Shown: piece after piece, positions 35,547 through 43,276 of the stretch
Layout: each line of letters begins with the position of its first letter
How positions within the stretch are numbered: the first letter of the stretch is position 1
DNA from: Planotetraspora silvatica
Lineage (GTDB): Bacteria > Actinomycetota > Actinomycetes > Streptosporangiales > Streptosporangiaceae
NCBI RefSeq assembly: GCF_016863315.1
Contig: NZ_BOOQ01000035.1
Span: forward strand, 1-64,000
Length of the DNA: 64,000 nt
Direction of reading: 5' to 3'
The notes under the pieces: model-generated
Told to the model about the DNA's origin: nothing
Seen by the model: only the letters and a program-made list of their open reading frames with translations
Databases searched by the model: none
Program-made: the position numbers and the translations under genes

Positions 35547-37097
35547 ATGACCGGCATCGACACGGTGATTGACACGGTGGTGGAACGCGCGGCCGCGGCG
35601 GGGGCGAAGTGGCGGGCCACCCCGGCGGCGGAGCGCGCGACGATCCTGGAGGGCGTCGCCGACGCGCTGCTGAAGCATCTCGACGAACTGTGGCCGGTCG
35701 CCGACGCCGAGACGCACCTCGGCGAGGTGCGGCTGCGCGGTGAGGTGGGGCGGACCGCCTCGCAGTTCCGGCTGTTCGCCGAGGTGCTGCGAGACGGCGG
35801 CTCGGCCGAGGCCGTCATCGACCACGCGGATCCGGGGGCGACGCCTCCCCGTCCCGACGTGCGGCGCATGAACCACCCCGTCGGGGTCGTGGCGGTCTTC
35901 GCGGCGAGCAACTTCCCGTTCGCGTTCTCGGTGGCGGGCGGCGACACGGTCTCGGCGCTCGCGGCCGGCTGCGCCGTCGTGGTCAAGGCGCACGAGGGCC
36001 ACCCGGAGACCTCCGACCTGACCGCCTCCGTCGTACGGCAGGCCCTGCCGGATCCCGACCTCCTCGGGCTCGTGCACGGCTTCGACGCGGGCGGACCGCT
36101 GGTGCGGCATTCGCTGGTGTCGGCGGTCGGCTTCACCGGCTCGCTCGCGGGCGGCACGGCCATCAAGGGGCTGATCGACCAGCGGCCGGATCCGATCCCC
36201 TTCTACGGCGAGCTCGGCAGCGTCAACCCGGTGATCGTGCTGCCCTCGGCGGACGCGGCGGCCGTGGCGGCGGGGTTCGCCGCCTCGCTGACGCTGGGCG
36301 TCGGGCAGTTCTGCACCAACCCCGGCCTGATCTTCGTGCCGGAGGGCCCGGATGGCGACACGGCCGGTGACGCGGGCGGGCACAGGGTCCGTGACGCGGG
36401 CGAGTTCGAGCGGGCGATCGGGGACGCGGTCGCCGCGACCACCGGCGGCCGGATGCTCACCGCCAAAATCCACGACGGGTATCTCCGCGCGGTCGACCGG
36501 CTGTCCGTGCGGGCCGGCGTGGCCCGGCTGGCGACCGGCGCCGCCGGGACCGTCGCGGACGCGGTGACTCCCCAGGTCTTCTCCGTTCCGCTGGAGGCCT
36601 TCGCCGACGGGCTTCCCGAGCTGGGGGAGGAGTGCTTCGGCCCCGCCGCGATAGTCGTGAAATATCGCAATCCGTCCGACCTGCCTGCCGTACTTCGGCG
36701 GCTGCCGGGCTCGCTGACGGCAACCGTCCACTCGGCCGTACAGGGAGGCGCGCAGGAAGCCGCGCAGGCGGGCGGTCAGAGAGTTGATCAGAGAGCCGAT
36801 CAGGGGGCCGGGCCTGAGGAGGCCGCTGACATCGTGCCGGTCCTCGAACGGCTCGCCGGCCGCCTCATCTGGAACGGCTGGCCGACCGGGGTCGCCGTCA
36901 CGTGGGCCATGCACCACGGCGGCCCGTGGCCCGCGTCTACCGCCCCCGCTCACACCTCGGTCGGAGCGGCCGCGATCAGGCGGTGGCTGACCCCCGTGGC
37001 GTACCAGGACTGGCCCGAGGCACTCCTGCCGCCCGAGTTGCGCGACGACAACCCGCTCGGGGTGCCCCAGCGCGTGGACGGCCGTCTGCGCGCCTGA
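35547..37097 (+). CDS. 2-oxoglutarate semialdehyde (2,5-dioxopentanoate) dehydrogenase
   Basis: 516-aa NAD(P)-dependent aldehyde dehydrogenase that finishes the oxidative uronate pathway, giving 2-oxoglutarate. Motifs: VAVFAASNFPFAFSVAGGDT (active-site Asn), AHEGHPETS, FTGSLAGGTAI, FYGELGSVNPV (general base Glu) and LGVGQFCTNPGLIF (nucleophile Cys). The H-x-G-H-P-x-T string and length place it in the KGSADH subgroup. A Gln/Ala-rich repeat-like insertion (GGAQEAAQAGGQRVDQRADQ) occurs near residue 410. Immediately downstream of udh. Confidence 0.9.
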   Translation: MTGIDTVIDTVVERAAAAGAKWRATPAAERATILEGVADALLKHLDELWPVADAETHLGEVRLRGEVGRTASQFRLFAEVLRDGGSAEAVIDHADPGATPPRPDVRRMNHPVGVVAVFAASNFPFAFSVAGGDTVSALAAGCAVVVKAHEGHPETSDLTASVVRQALPDPDLLGLVHGFDAGGPLVRHSLVSAVGFTGSLAGGTAIKGLIDQRPDPIPFYGELGSVNPVIVLPSADAAAVAAGFAASLTLGVGQFCTNPGLIFVPEGPDGDTAGDAGGHRVRDAGEFERAIGDAVAATTGGRMLTAKIHDGYLRAVDRLSVRAGVARLATGAAGTVADAVTPQVFSVPLEAFADGLPELGEECFGPAAIVVKYRNPSDLPAVLRRLPGSLTATVHSAVQGGAQEAAQAGGQRVDQRADQGAGPEEAADIVPVLERLAGRLIWNGWPTGVAVTWAMHHGGPWPASTAPAHTSVGAAAIRRWLTPVAYQDWPEALLPPELRDDNPLGVPQRVDGRLRA

Positions 37098-37199
37098 AGG
37101 ACGCCTCCGCGCCGGCCCTAATCGTCGGTACTCCTCAACACGCTGTCGGCTGTGCCCTGCTTTCGGCTTCTACGCCGCTGTGGCCTCGTGACGCCCCCA

Positions 37200-37322
37200 G
37201 GCTTCTGCATGATCACCATGACCGGCGGTGCAGGTCAGCGGGCACTCTTCCGAATCCGTGCATGATCATGCTTGAAGAATTCGCAGGCGGAGGGGTGCAG
37301 GACCGAACTTGTGCATGATCAC
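37200..37322 (-). repeat. 53-bp tandem repeat array, locus 3 (two units plus a partial)
   Basis: Minus-strand unit starts at 37322, 37269 and 37216, exactly 53 bp apart. Units open GTGATCATGCACAAGTTCGG, ATGATCATGCACGGATTCGG and GTGATCATGCAGAAG (partial). The second block reads CCGCCTGC and CTGACCTGC at about position 31. The array lies just downstream of a hairpin and overlaps the 3' end of the pectate lyase frame, which reads V-I-M-H-K-F-G through the first unit. Confidence 0.88.
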
Positions 37323-38846
37323 GCCCACTCGGGGGCCGGGCTCGATGGCGAGCCCGGCCCTGAGCGCCCTGGGCGCCCTGGGCCTGAGGCGCCCCGGGCC
37401 CGGCGCGATCGCCGCGCCGGTCGGGACGGGGACGGGGCAGGACAGGTGACCCGCACCCGCGTGGCGGGACACCTCCCGCCTGACCGTGCCCGCGGGGTCG
37501 ATCCGCGTGTGCAACGTCGGGGTCCATCCCGCGTCGGTGCCCAGGTCGGGGTCGTGGGCCGCGTTGTAAACGCCGACCAGGTCGATCGGCCGCTCCTTCC
37601 CGCCGACGCGCAGCAGGTTGCCGCGTGCGGTCAGCGTCGTGCCGCCCCAGTCGTAGAGCAGCGCCGCCGGGTCGACGGCGCGGCTCAGCCGGAAGTAGTT
37701 GTTCTCCGCGACGATCTGGGACTGCACGCCGACGCCGATCGCGTAGACGAACGTGGCTGCGTCGGGGACCTCGTAATAGTTGTCGTAGACGTGGACCTTG
37801 CCGAACCGCACGCGGGGCAGTCGCTGGAGCGTGTCGGAGAAATGGTTGTGGTGAACGGTCACGCTGAGCTTCCCGGCATCGGCCGCCGGGTTGTTGGTCG
37901 AGCCGATCAGCATGGTCTTGTCGTGGCCGGAGAACTCGTTCCATGACACGGTCACGAAGTCGGACCCGTTGGTGATGTCCGTCTGCCCGTCGTGCACCTG
38001 GTACGGCCGGCCGAAGTAGAGCGGCTGGGCGGAGTCGGGGTTGGTGCCGTCGGTGAAGGTGTTGTGGTCCACCCAGACGTGTGTCGAGCCGGTCACCGAG
38101 ATGTTGTCGTAGAGCGAGTTCCAGTTGCCCGTCTCACCGTCCGTGGGGTCCCACTGGGGGAAGCAGTCGACCGCGTCCTCGAACCGGATGTTGCGGATGA
38201 TGACGTTGTCGGCCTTGTCGACGTGCAGGTTGAGATGCCGGATCGTCGCGCCGGGCAGGCCGACGATCGTGGTGTCCGACGGCACCTTCAGCTTGATGTG
38301 GGCGGTCTGGTTCGCCGCCGAGGCGGCCCTGGCGTCTTCGAGGGGGCCGGACGGCTCGGCGTCCCTGCCCCAGACGGCCGGGTCGTAGGCGGCGAGGTAG
38401 CCCGCGAGCGTGTATCCGTCCGTGGCGTAGTCGGCGCAGCTCCTGCCGCTGTCGAGGCGGCCCTTGACGTAGATGATCCGGGGACCGGGCGCGGCCAGCG
38501 CCGCCGCGAGCTGCGACCGGCTGGTGACGGTGTGGACGTTCGCCGGTGGGGCCGCGGCTCCACCGGTCGTCCCGGTCCCCGCGGACGCCCAGCCGTCGTT
38601 CGCGGGCAGGATCCGACGGCCGAGCCCGGCGCCGAGCCCGGCGCCGTGCTCGGCGCCGGCGGTGCTGACGGCGCCGGCACCCGTGCCGGTAGTCGTGTCA
38701 GTGGTCGTGTCGGTAGCCGTGGCGATGGTGCTGACGACGCCGGTGGCCGTCCCGGTGGCGGCCGCCTCGCTCGCGGTCGCCGCCCCGGCGGGCGCGGCCG
38801 TCGCGAGCGCCAGAACGGCCGACAGGAGGAGGGTCTTGTTGCGCAT
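37266..38846 (-). CDS. Secreted pectate lyase, PL1 family, with an extended C-terminus
   Basis: 526 aa with a signal peptide (MRNKTLLLSAVLALATAAPAG, cleavage after AGAATA is likely), a Thr/Gly/Ala linker to about residue 75, and a PL1 right-handed beta-helix: HVWVDHNTFTDG (calcium Asp), SGHDKTMLIGS and LPRVRFGKVHVYDNYY (catalytic Arg region). Ca-dependent beta-elimination of polygalacturonate. PL1 homologues end near HAGAGHL; here about 60 Pro/Arg/Ala-rich residues follow, running through a terminator-like hairpin and into the 53-bp repeat, so the true stop was probably lost or lies upstream by frameshift. Downstream of kdgD2 in the same direction. Confidence 0.9.
   Translation of the reverse strand: MRNKTLLLSAVLALATAAPAGAATASEAAATGTATGVVSTIATATDTTTDTTTGTGAGAVSTAGAEHGAGLGAGLGRRILPANDGWASAGTGTTGGAAAPPANVHTVTSRSQLAAALAAPGPRIIYVKGRLDSGRSCADYATDGYTLAGYLAAYDPAVWGRDAEPSGPLEDARAASAANQTAHIKLKVPSDTTIVGLPGATIRHLNLHVDKADNVIIRNIRFEDAVDCFPQWDPTDGETGNWNSLYDNISVTGSTHVWVDHNTFTDGTNPDSAQPLYFGRPYQVHDGQTDITNGSDFVTVSWNEFSGHDKTMLIGSTNNPAADAGKLSVTVHHNHFSDTLQRLPRVRFGKVHVYDNYYEVPDAATFVYAIGVGVQSQIVAENNYFRLSRAVDPAALLYDWGGTTLTARGNLLRVGGKERPIDLVGVYNAAHDPDLGTDAGWTPTLHTRIDPAGTVRREVSRHAGAGHLSCPVPVPTGAAIAPGPGRLRPRAPRALRAGLAIEPGPRVGVIMHKFGPAPLRLRILQA
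37333..37360. terminator. Perfect hairpin inside the pectate lyase 3' extension
   Basis: GGGCCGGGCTCG (37333-37344) and CGAGCCCGGCCC (37349-37360), loop ATGG on the plus strand. In position it looks like the original terminator of the pectate lyase gene, but the present reading frame continues through it by about 65 nt. Confidence 0.6.
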
Positions 38847-38907
38847 GAGCTGACTCCGTTTCCGGTGGCCCGGGGCCGGCTCCCGCGATCGCTGCCGAGC
38901 CGCGATC

Positions 38908-39825
38908 TCATGGCGGGTCCGGGGATCGCTCCAGGTCCTCCATCAGGGCGAGGCCGCGCTCGATCAGCTCCGCGAGCCTGCTCACGTGCTCGGGGCTCGG
39001 ATCGACGAGCGGCCGGCGGACGGGTCCCACGTCCTGACCACGCAGGCGCACCCCCGCCTTCACCAGGGAGACGGCATATCCGGGGCCCAGGCCCCGCAAT
39101 TCGACGAGCGGCAGATAGAACTCCTTCATCAGACGGTCCGCGACGTCGTCCCGCCCGTCGCGGAAGGCGTCGTGACAGGCCAGTGCCAGCTGCGGCAGGA
39201 AGCAGAACACCGCGGAGGAGTACCGGACCACCCCGAGGTCGCGGTAGGCCCGCTGGGACGTCTCGGCGGTCGGCAGGCCGTTGAAGTAGAGCAGCCCGGA
39301 GGGCGCGGCGGCGATGATCCGCCGCATCAGATCCAGGTCGCCGTGGCCGTCCTTCAGGCCGATGATCCCGGGATGCCGGGCGAGTTCCGCCACGGTCTCC
39401 GGCTCGAAGACGGCGTTGTCCCGCTGGTAGAGGATGATCGGCAACCGGCTCCCGTCGGCGAGCGCCTCGTAGTGGCGGCGCAGGCCGTCCTGGCCGGCCT
39501 GGACGAGGTACGGCGGGAGCGCCAGCAGGCTCTGGGCCCCCGCGTCCGCCGCGGCCGCCGCGAACTCCAGGGCCATCGCCGTGCCGTACCCGGTGCCGGC
39601 GACGACGGGCACCCGGCCGCCGGCCTCCTCGACGGCGGCCGCCACGCAGGCCGCGTAGTCGCGCAGGTTCAGCGCGGCGAACTCGCCGGTCCCGCAGCAG
39701 GCGAACACGGCTCCGCAGCCCGCCTCGACGCCCTGGCGGACATGCCGCCGGAAGGCTCCGAGATCGAGCCGCTCCTCCTCGTCGCAAGGCGTGACCGGGA
39801 AGAACAGCAGGCCGTCGAACGACAA
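38908..39825 (-). CDS. kdgD: 5-dehydro-4-deoxyglucarate dehydratase (copy 2)
   Basis: 305-aa paralogue of the gene at 33574. Same KdgD signature: FDGLLFFPVTPC, CCGTGEFAALNLRDY, PIILYQRDNAVFEP (Tyr) and GIIGLKDGHGDLD (Schiff-base Lys). The start is TTG at 39825: AGGGG lies 6 nt upstream and the protein then opens LSFDGLLFFP, matching copy 1; upstream in-frame starts would read across the operator and promoter. First gene of a kdgD2-pectate lyase unit with its own TTGACC-N17-TACCGT promoter. Confidence 0.88.
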   Translation of the reverse strand: MSFDGLLFFPVTPCDEEERLDLGAFRRHVRQGVEAGCGAVFACCGTGEFAALNLRDYAACVAAAVEEAGGRVPVVAGTGYGTAMALEFAAAAADAGAQSLLALPPYLVQAGQDGLRRHYEALADGSRLPIILYQRDNAVFEPETVAELARHPGIIGLKDGHGDLDLMRRIIAAAPSGLLYFNGLPTAETSQRAYRDLGVVRYSSAVFCFLPQLALACHDAFRDGRDDVADRLMKEFYLPLVELRGLGPGYAVSLVKAGVRLRGQDVGPVRRPLVDPSPEHVSRLAELIERGLALMEDLERSPDPP

Positions 39826-39855
39826 CTGGCACCCCTGACATGTCTCTGGACGGAA

Positions 39856-39905
39856 TTCATATACATGAACACCCGGACGGTAAGCCCGGCACGCCCCGCG
39901 GTCAA
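39856..39905 (-). promoter_or_regulatory. kdgD2 promoter and operator
   Basis: Minus strand: -35 TTGACC (39905-39900), 17-bp spacer, -10 TACCGT (39882-39877). The palindrome TTCATATACATGAA (39856-39869) starts 7 nt after the -10, covering the expected transcription start. It matches the kdgD1 operator at 13 of 14 positions, so both copies should answer to one repressor. Confidence 0.72.
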
Positions 39906-39965
39906 GACATCGAGCCGAAATCAGGAATGCGGAGATCGGAAACATTTCGAATAGGACACGACTCC

Positions 39966-40025
39966 TTGACAACCCCCTGACCGAACATCACCGTGGAGGC
40001 CGTCCACGTTTGTGAACCTGGTTCA
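39966..40025 (+). promoter_or_regulatory. ABC importer promoter and palindrome
   Basis: TTGACA (39966-39971), 17-bp spacer, CACCGT (39989-39994, weak -10), then the palindrome TGAAC-CTG-GTTCA at 40013-40025, before the first permease ATG. The layout matches the two kdgD promoters, although the palindrome sequence differs, so a related or second regulator could bind. Confidence 0.55.
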
Positions 40026-40055
40026 GAAATGTGTCATCTTGAGAGGTGGGTGCCG

Positions 40056-40922
40056 ATGGCGTCCCTGCGCCGCAGAGCGGTGCCGTACCTGCTGATATCC
40101 CCGACGGTGGCGCTCATCGCCGCGTTCCTCGTCTATCCGATCGGCAGCGTCGCGTACTACAGCCTGCAAAATCGCAACCTGACCCGGCCGTGGGCCGACG
40201 GGTTCGCCGGGCTGGAGAACTTCCGCCGCATGCTCTTCGAGGACGAGCTCTTCTGGCAGAGCCTGGGCTTCACCGCGAAATGGGTGGTCGCGGAGATCGG
40301 CCTGCAACTCCTGCTGGGTCTCGCGCTGGCACTCATCGTGAATGAAAGTTTCATCGGCAGGGGGCTCGCCCGGTCGCTGGTGTTCTCCCCGTGGGCGGTC
40401 TCCGGCGTGCTCACGACGGGCATCTGGATCCTCCTCTACACACCGGGGACCGGCGTGCTGAGGTTCCTGGGTCAGCCGGAGACGGCCGTCCTCGGAAACC
40501 TCGACACGGTCTTCCCCGCCGTCGTCGTGACGGAGTTGTGGCGCGGGGTGCCGTTCTTCGCGATCCTCCTGCTCGCCGGACTGCAGGGCATCCCCGGTGA
40601 GCTGTACGAGGCGGCGGCCGTCGACGGCGCCGGCCGTGTCCGGCGGTTCCGCCACGTGACGCTGCCCCATCTGCGTGACGCGATCGTGCTGGCCACGTTG
40701 CTCCGCTCCGTGTGGGAGTTCAACAACGTCGACCTGCTCTACACGCTCACCGGCGGCGGCCCCGCGCAGGTCACGACCACGCTGCCGCTCTACGTGGCGC
40801 AGCGCGCCATCGACTCGAAGGACTTCGGCTACGGCTCGGCGCTGACGATGGCCGGGTTCGTGATCCTGCTGTTCTTCTCCCTTCTCTATCTCCGGCTCAG
40901 CCGGTTCGGGGAGGAACGATGA
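40056..40922 (+). CDS. Sugar ABC transporter permease (MalF-like)
   Basis: 288-aa inner-membrane permease of the CUT1 class, six predicted helices beginning VPYLLISPTVALIAAFLVYP. The EAA loop that contacts the ATPase is ELYEAAAVDGAGRVRRFRHV. ATG at 40056 follows GAGAGGTGGG; a GTG 6 nt upstream is an alternative. First of three transporter genes (permease, permease, binding protein); no ATPase gene is present, which is normal for actinomycete CUT1 systems that share an MsiK-type ATPase. Neighbours indicate uptake of oligogalacturonides or uronates. Confidence 0.88.
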   Translation: MASLRRRAVPYLLISPTVALIAAFLVYPIGSVAYYSLQNRNLTRPWADGFAGLENFRRMLFEDELFWQSLGFTAKWVVAEIGLQLLLGLALALIVNESFIGRGLARSLVFSPWAVSGVLTTGIWILLYTPGTGVLRFLGQPETAVLGNLDTVFPAVVVTELWRGVPFFAILLLAGLQGIPGELYEAAAVDGAGRVRRFRHVTLPHLRDAIVLATLLRSVWEFNNVDLLYTLTGGGPAQVTTTLPLYVAQRAIDSKDFGYGSALTMAGFVILLFFSLLYLRLSRFGEER

Positions 40923-40952
40923 CGGGCGAAGCCGAGGAGATGGGCGACCGGA

Positions 40953-41840
40953 ATGAGCACTGACGTCGCGATCCGGCCGGGGCGGGCGCACGCGCCGCAG
41001 AACCGATCCCGCAGGCGGCCCCGGCCGAAGCGGGACCGCGGCCGTGTCCTTCGGCTCTACGTGCCGCTCGGGCTGTACCTGGTCTTCACCCTCATCCCCT
41101 TCTACTGGATGGTCGTCTTCGCGGTGCGGCCCTCGGGTTCGACCACGCCCGTGCCCTGGCCGATCACCTTCGAGCACTTCGAGACGGTGTGGAACGACAT
41201 CGGCTACGCGGTGTTCTTCCGCAACAGCGTGATCGTGGGGGTCTGGTCGCTGCTGGCCACCACCGTCCTCGCCGTGATGGGCGGGTACGCCCTGTCCAGG
41301 TTCCGGTTCAGGGGCCGGAGCCTGTTCATGGTCGTGCTGTTGTGCACCCAGTTCATCCCCGGGGCGATGTTGCTCATCCCACTGTTCACGATCTTCAAGA
41401 CGCTCGGGCTGATCAACAATCTCGGCAGCCTCATCGTCGCGGACACGGTGTTCAACCTGCCGCTCTCGGTCATCCTCATGAGCGGATTCATCTCGGCCGT
41501 TCCCTTCACGGTCGAGGAGGCGGCCATGGTCGACGGCTGCACCCGGCTGCGGGCCTTCCTGGCCGTCGTCCTGCCCCAGTTGCGGCCGGGGCTGATCGCC
41601 GTCGGATCGTTCGCGTTCATCCACACGTGGAACAACTTCCTGTTCGCGCTGATGTTCGTCAGCCGGCAGGACAGCTTCACGATCCCCGTCGGGCTCAGCT
41701 ACACGATCGGGGAGTACAGCGCCGACTTCGGGGCTCTCGCGGCCGGGGGCGTCGTCGCCGCCGTTCCCGTGGTCTGCGTGTTCGCAGTGGTCCAGCGCTA
41801 TCTCGTGACCGGTATCAGCGCCGGGGCGGTGAAGGGATAG
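40953..41840 (+). CDS. Sugar ABC transporter permease (MalG-like)
   Basis: 295 aa with a basic N-terminus (QNRSRRRPRPKRDRGR) before the first helix, five more helices, EAA loop TVEEAAMVDGCTRLRAFLAV and the C-terminus ISAGAVKG typical of MalG-type partners. Forms the membrane pore with the preceding permease, 30 nt upstream. Followed by the binding protein 26 nt later. Confidence 0.88.
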   Translation: MSTDVAIRPGRAHAPQNRSRRRPRPKRDRGRVLRLYVPLGLYLVFTLIPFYWMVVFAVRPSGSTTPVPWPITFEHFETVWNDIGYAVFFRNSVIVGVWSLLATTVLAVMGGYALSRFRFRGRSLFMVVLLCTQFIPGAMLLIPLFTIFKTLGLINNLGSLIVADTVFNLPLSVILMSGFISAVPFTVEEAAMVDGCTRLRAFLAVVLPQLRPGLIAVGSFAFIHTWNNFLFALMFVSRQDSFTIPVGLSYTIGEYSADFGALAAGGVVAAVPVVCVFAVVQRYLVTGISAGAVKG

Positions 41841-41866
41841 CTCCCCCGCCACCATCAGGAGGAACC

Positions 41867-43159
41867 ATGAAGAGAACAACGGCCTGGGCGGCGACAGCCG
41901 TCCTCGCGGTCGCGGTCGCGGGCTGCGGCTCGGGATCCGATCCGGGCTCGGCGGAGTCCGGCAAGACGACGATCACCTTCTGGGACAACAACGGGGGCAC
42001 GCGCACCCCGATCTACCAGGAGCTGATCAAGCGGTTCGAGACCGCCAACCCGACGATCCACGTCGAGTACGTCGGCATCCCGATCGCCTCGGTCCAGCAG
42101 AAGTACGACACCGCCGTCGCGGGCGGCGACACCCCGGATGTCGGCGGCGTGACCACCTCCTACCTGGCGAACCTGGTCGGCCAGCAGGCCCTCGAGCCCG
42201 CTGACGACTGGCTCGGCAAGAGCGCGGTGAACGGCAAGCTGGCCGCGCCCATGCTCGACTCGGTCCGCGACACCGTGCCGGACGGCAAGCTGTACCTCGT
42301 TCCCGGCACCTCCAACCTGGATGTCGTCTGGTACCTCAAGGACAAGCTTCCCGAGGCGCCGAAGACGTGGGACGAGTTCTTCACCGACGCGCACGAGCTC
42401 ACCAAGGCCCCCGACCAGTACGGCTACACGATCCGCGGCGGCGCGGGCTCGATCTTCCAGGTGCTCGCCGAGATGTACGCCTACTCGGGCGTCACCGAGT
42501 TCTTCGACGCCTCGGGCAAGAGCACGGTGAACGACCCGAAGAACGTGGAGTACCTGACCAAGCTGGCTGGGCTGTACAAGAAGGACACGCCGGAAGCCGA
42601 CGTCACCAACGACTTCCCGAAGATGGTGGCCGCGTTCGGCACCGGGAAGATCGCGATGATGCACCACAACCTCGGCTCGTACAACGACCACGTGAAGGCG
42701 CACGGGGCCGACAAGATCGGCGCGTTCGCGCTGCCGACCGGCCTGTCCGGCAAGCGCACGATCGTGGCCAACCCCGTCGACGGCTTCGCGGTCTTCAAGG
42801 GCAGTGAGCACAAGGACGCCGCCTGGAAGTTCGTCGAGTTCCTGGTCTCCAAGGAGAGCAACAGCTACTGGAACCAGCAGACGGGCCAGATCCCGGCCAA
42901 CACCGAGGCGCAGGGCGACTCCTGGGTGACGGCCCTGCCGCACCTCAAGACGGCGGTGGACGCGCTCAACGACCCGAACACCGCGGTCGTGTCGCCGCCC
43001 TACTACCTGCCGCAGTTCTCCTCGATCACGAAGGCCGACACCGAGCCGCTCTTCCAGAAGGTGCTGCTCGGGCAGATGAAGCCGCAGGAGTTCCTCGACA
43101 CCATGGCGCAGAAGCTCACCGACGCCCAGGCCGAATGGAAGAAGGCGACCGGCGGCTGA
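41867..43159 (+). CDS. Sugar-binding lipoprotein of the ABC importer
   Basis: 430-aa extracytoplasmic solute-binding protein. Signal sequence MKRTTAWAATAVLAVAVAGC with lipobox VAGC, then TTITFWDNNGGTRTPIYQEL, VEYVGIPIASVQQKYDTAVA and DTPDVGGVTTSYL, typical of the family-1 sugar-binding fold. AGGAGG precedes the ATG at 41867. Downstream hairpin may stabilise this segment of the mRNA. Ligand by context: pectic oligosaccharide or uronate. Confidence 0.9.
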   Translation: MKRTTAWAATAVLAVAVAGCGSGSDPGSAESGKTTITFWDNNGGTRTPIYQELIKRFETANPTIHVEYVGIPIASVQQKYDTAVAGGDTPDVGGVTTSYLANLVGQQALEPADDWLGKSAVNGKLAAPMLDSVRDTVPDGKLYLVPGTSNLDVVWYLKDKLPEAPKTWDEFFTDAHELTKAPDQYGYTIRGGAGSIFQVLAEMYAYSGVTEFFDASGKSTVNDPKNVEYLTKLAGLYKKDTPEADVTNDFPKMVAAFGTGKIAMMHHNLGSYNDHVKAHGADKIGAFALPTGLSGKRTIVANPVDGFAVFKGSEHKDAAWKFVEFLVSKESNSYWNQQTGQIPANTEAQGDSWVTALPHLKTAVDALNDPNTAVVSPPYYLPQFSSITKADTEPLFQKVLLGQMKPQEFLDTMAQKLTDAQAEWKKATGG

Positions 43160-43169
43160 CCCCTGGACG

Positions 43170-43201
43170 GGGCCGGTGCGACCCTGACCTCGCACCGGCC
43201 C
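43170..43201 (+). terminator. Hairpin after the binding-protein gene
   Basis: GGGCCGGTGCGA (43170-43181) pairs perfectly with TCGCACCGGCCC (43190-43201), 8-nt loop. Likely terminator or 3' stabiliser separating transporter and dehydratase expression. Confidence 0.65.
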
Positions 43202-43217
43202 TCAGGAGCGACCGGAA

Positions 43218-43256
43218 GAGGCCCAGAAGAGGCCCAGAAGAGGCCCAGAAGAGGCA
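43218..43256 (+). repeat. 11-bp tandem repeat before the second dehydratase
   Basis: Three identical copies of GAGGCCCAGAA at 43218, 43229 and 43240 plus a partial GAGGCA, ending about 20 nt before the start codon at 43277. The purine-rich copies could vary the leader length by slippage. Confidence 0.75.
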
Positions 43257-43276
43257 TCGAGAAAGGAAGCGGGTAC

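Noticed and set aside
40023-41879. Minus-strand reading frame of 618 codons opposite the ABC permeases
   Set aside because: Antisense shadow; His/Asp/Arg-rich translation without domains.
41189-43159. 656-residue reading of the sugar-binding protein
   Set aside because: Upstream part overlaps the permease gene; the lipoprotein signal sequence at 41867 with AGGAGG fixes the start.
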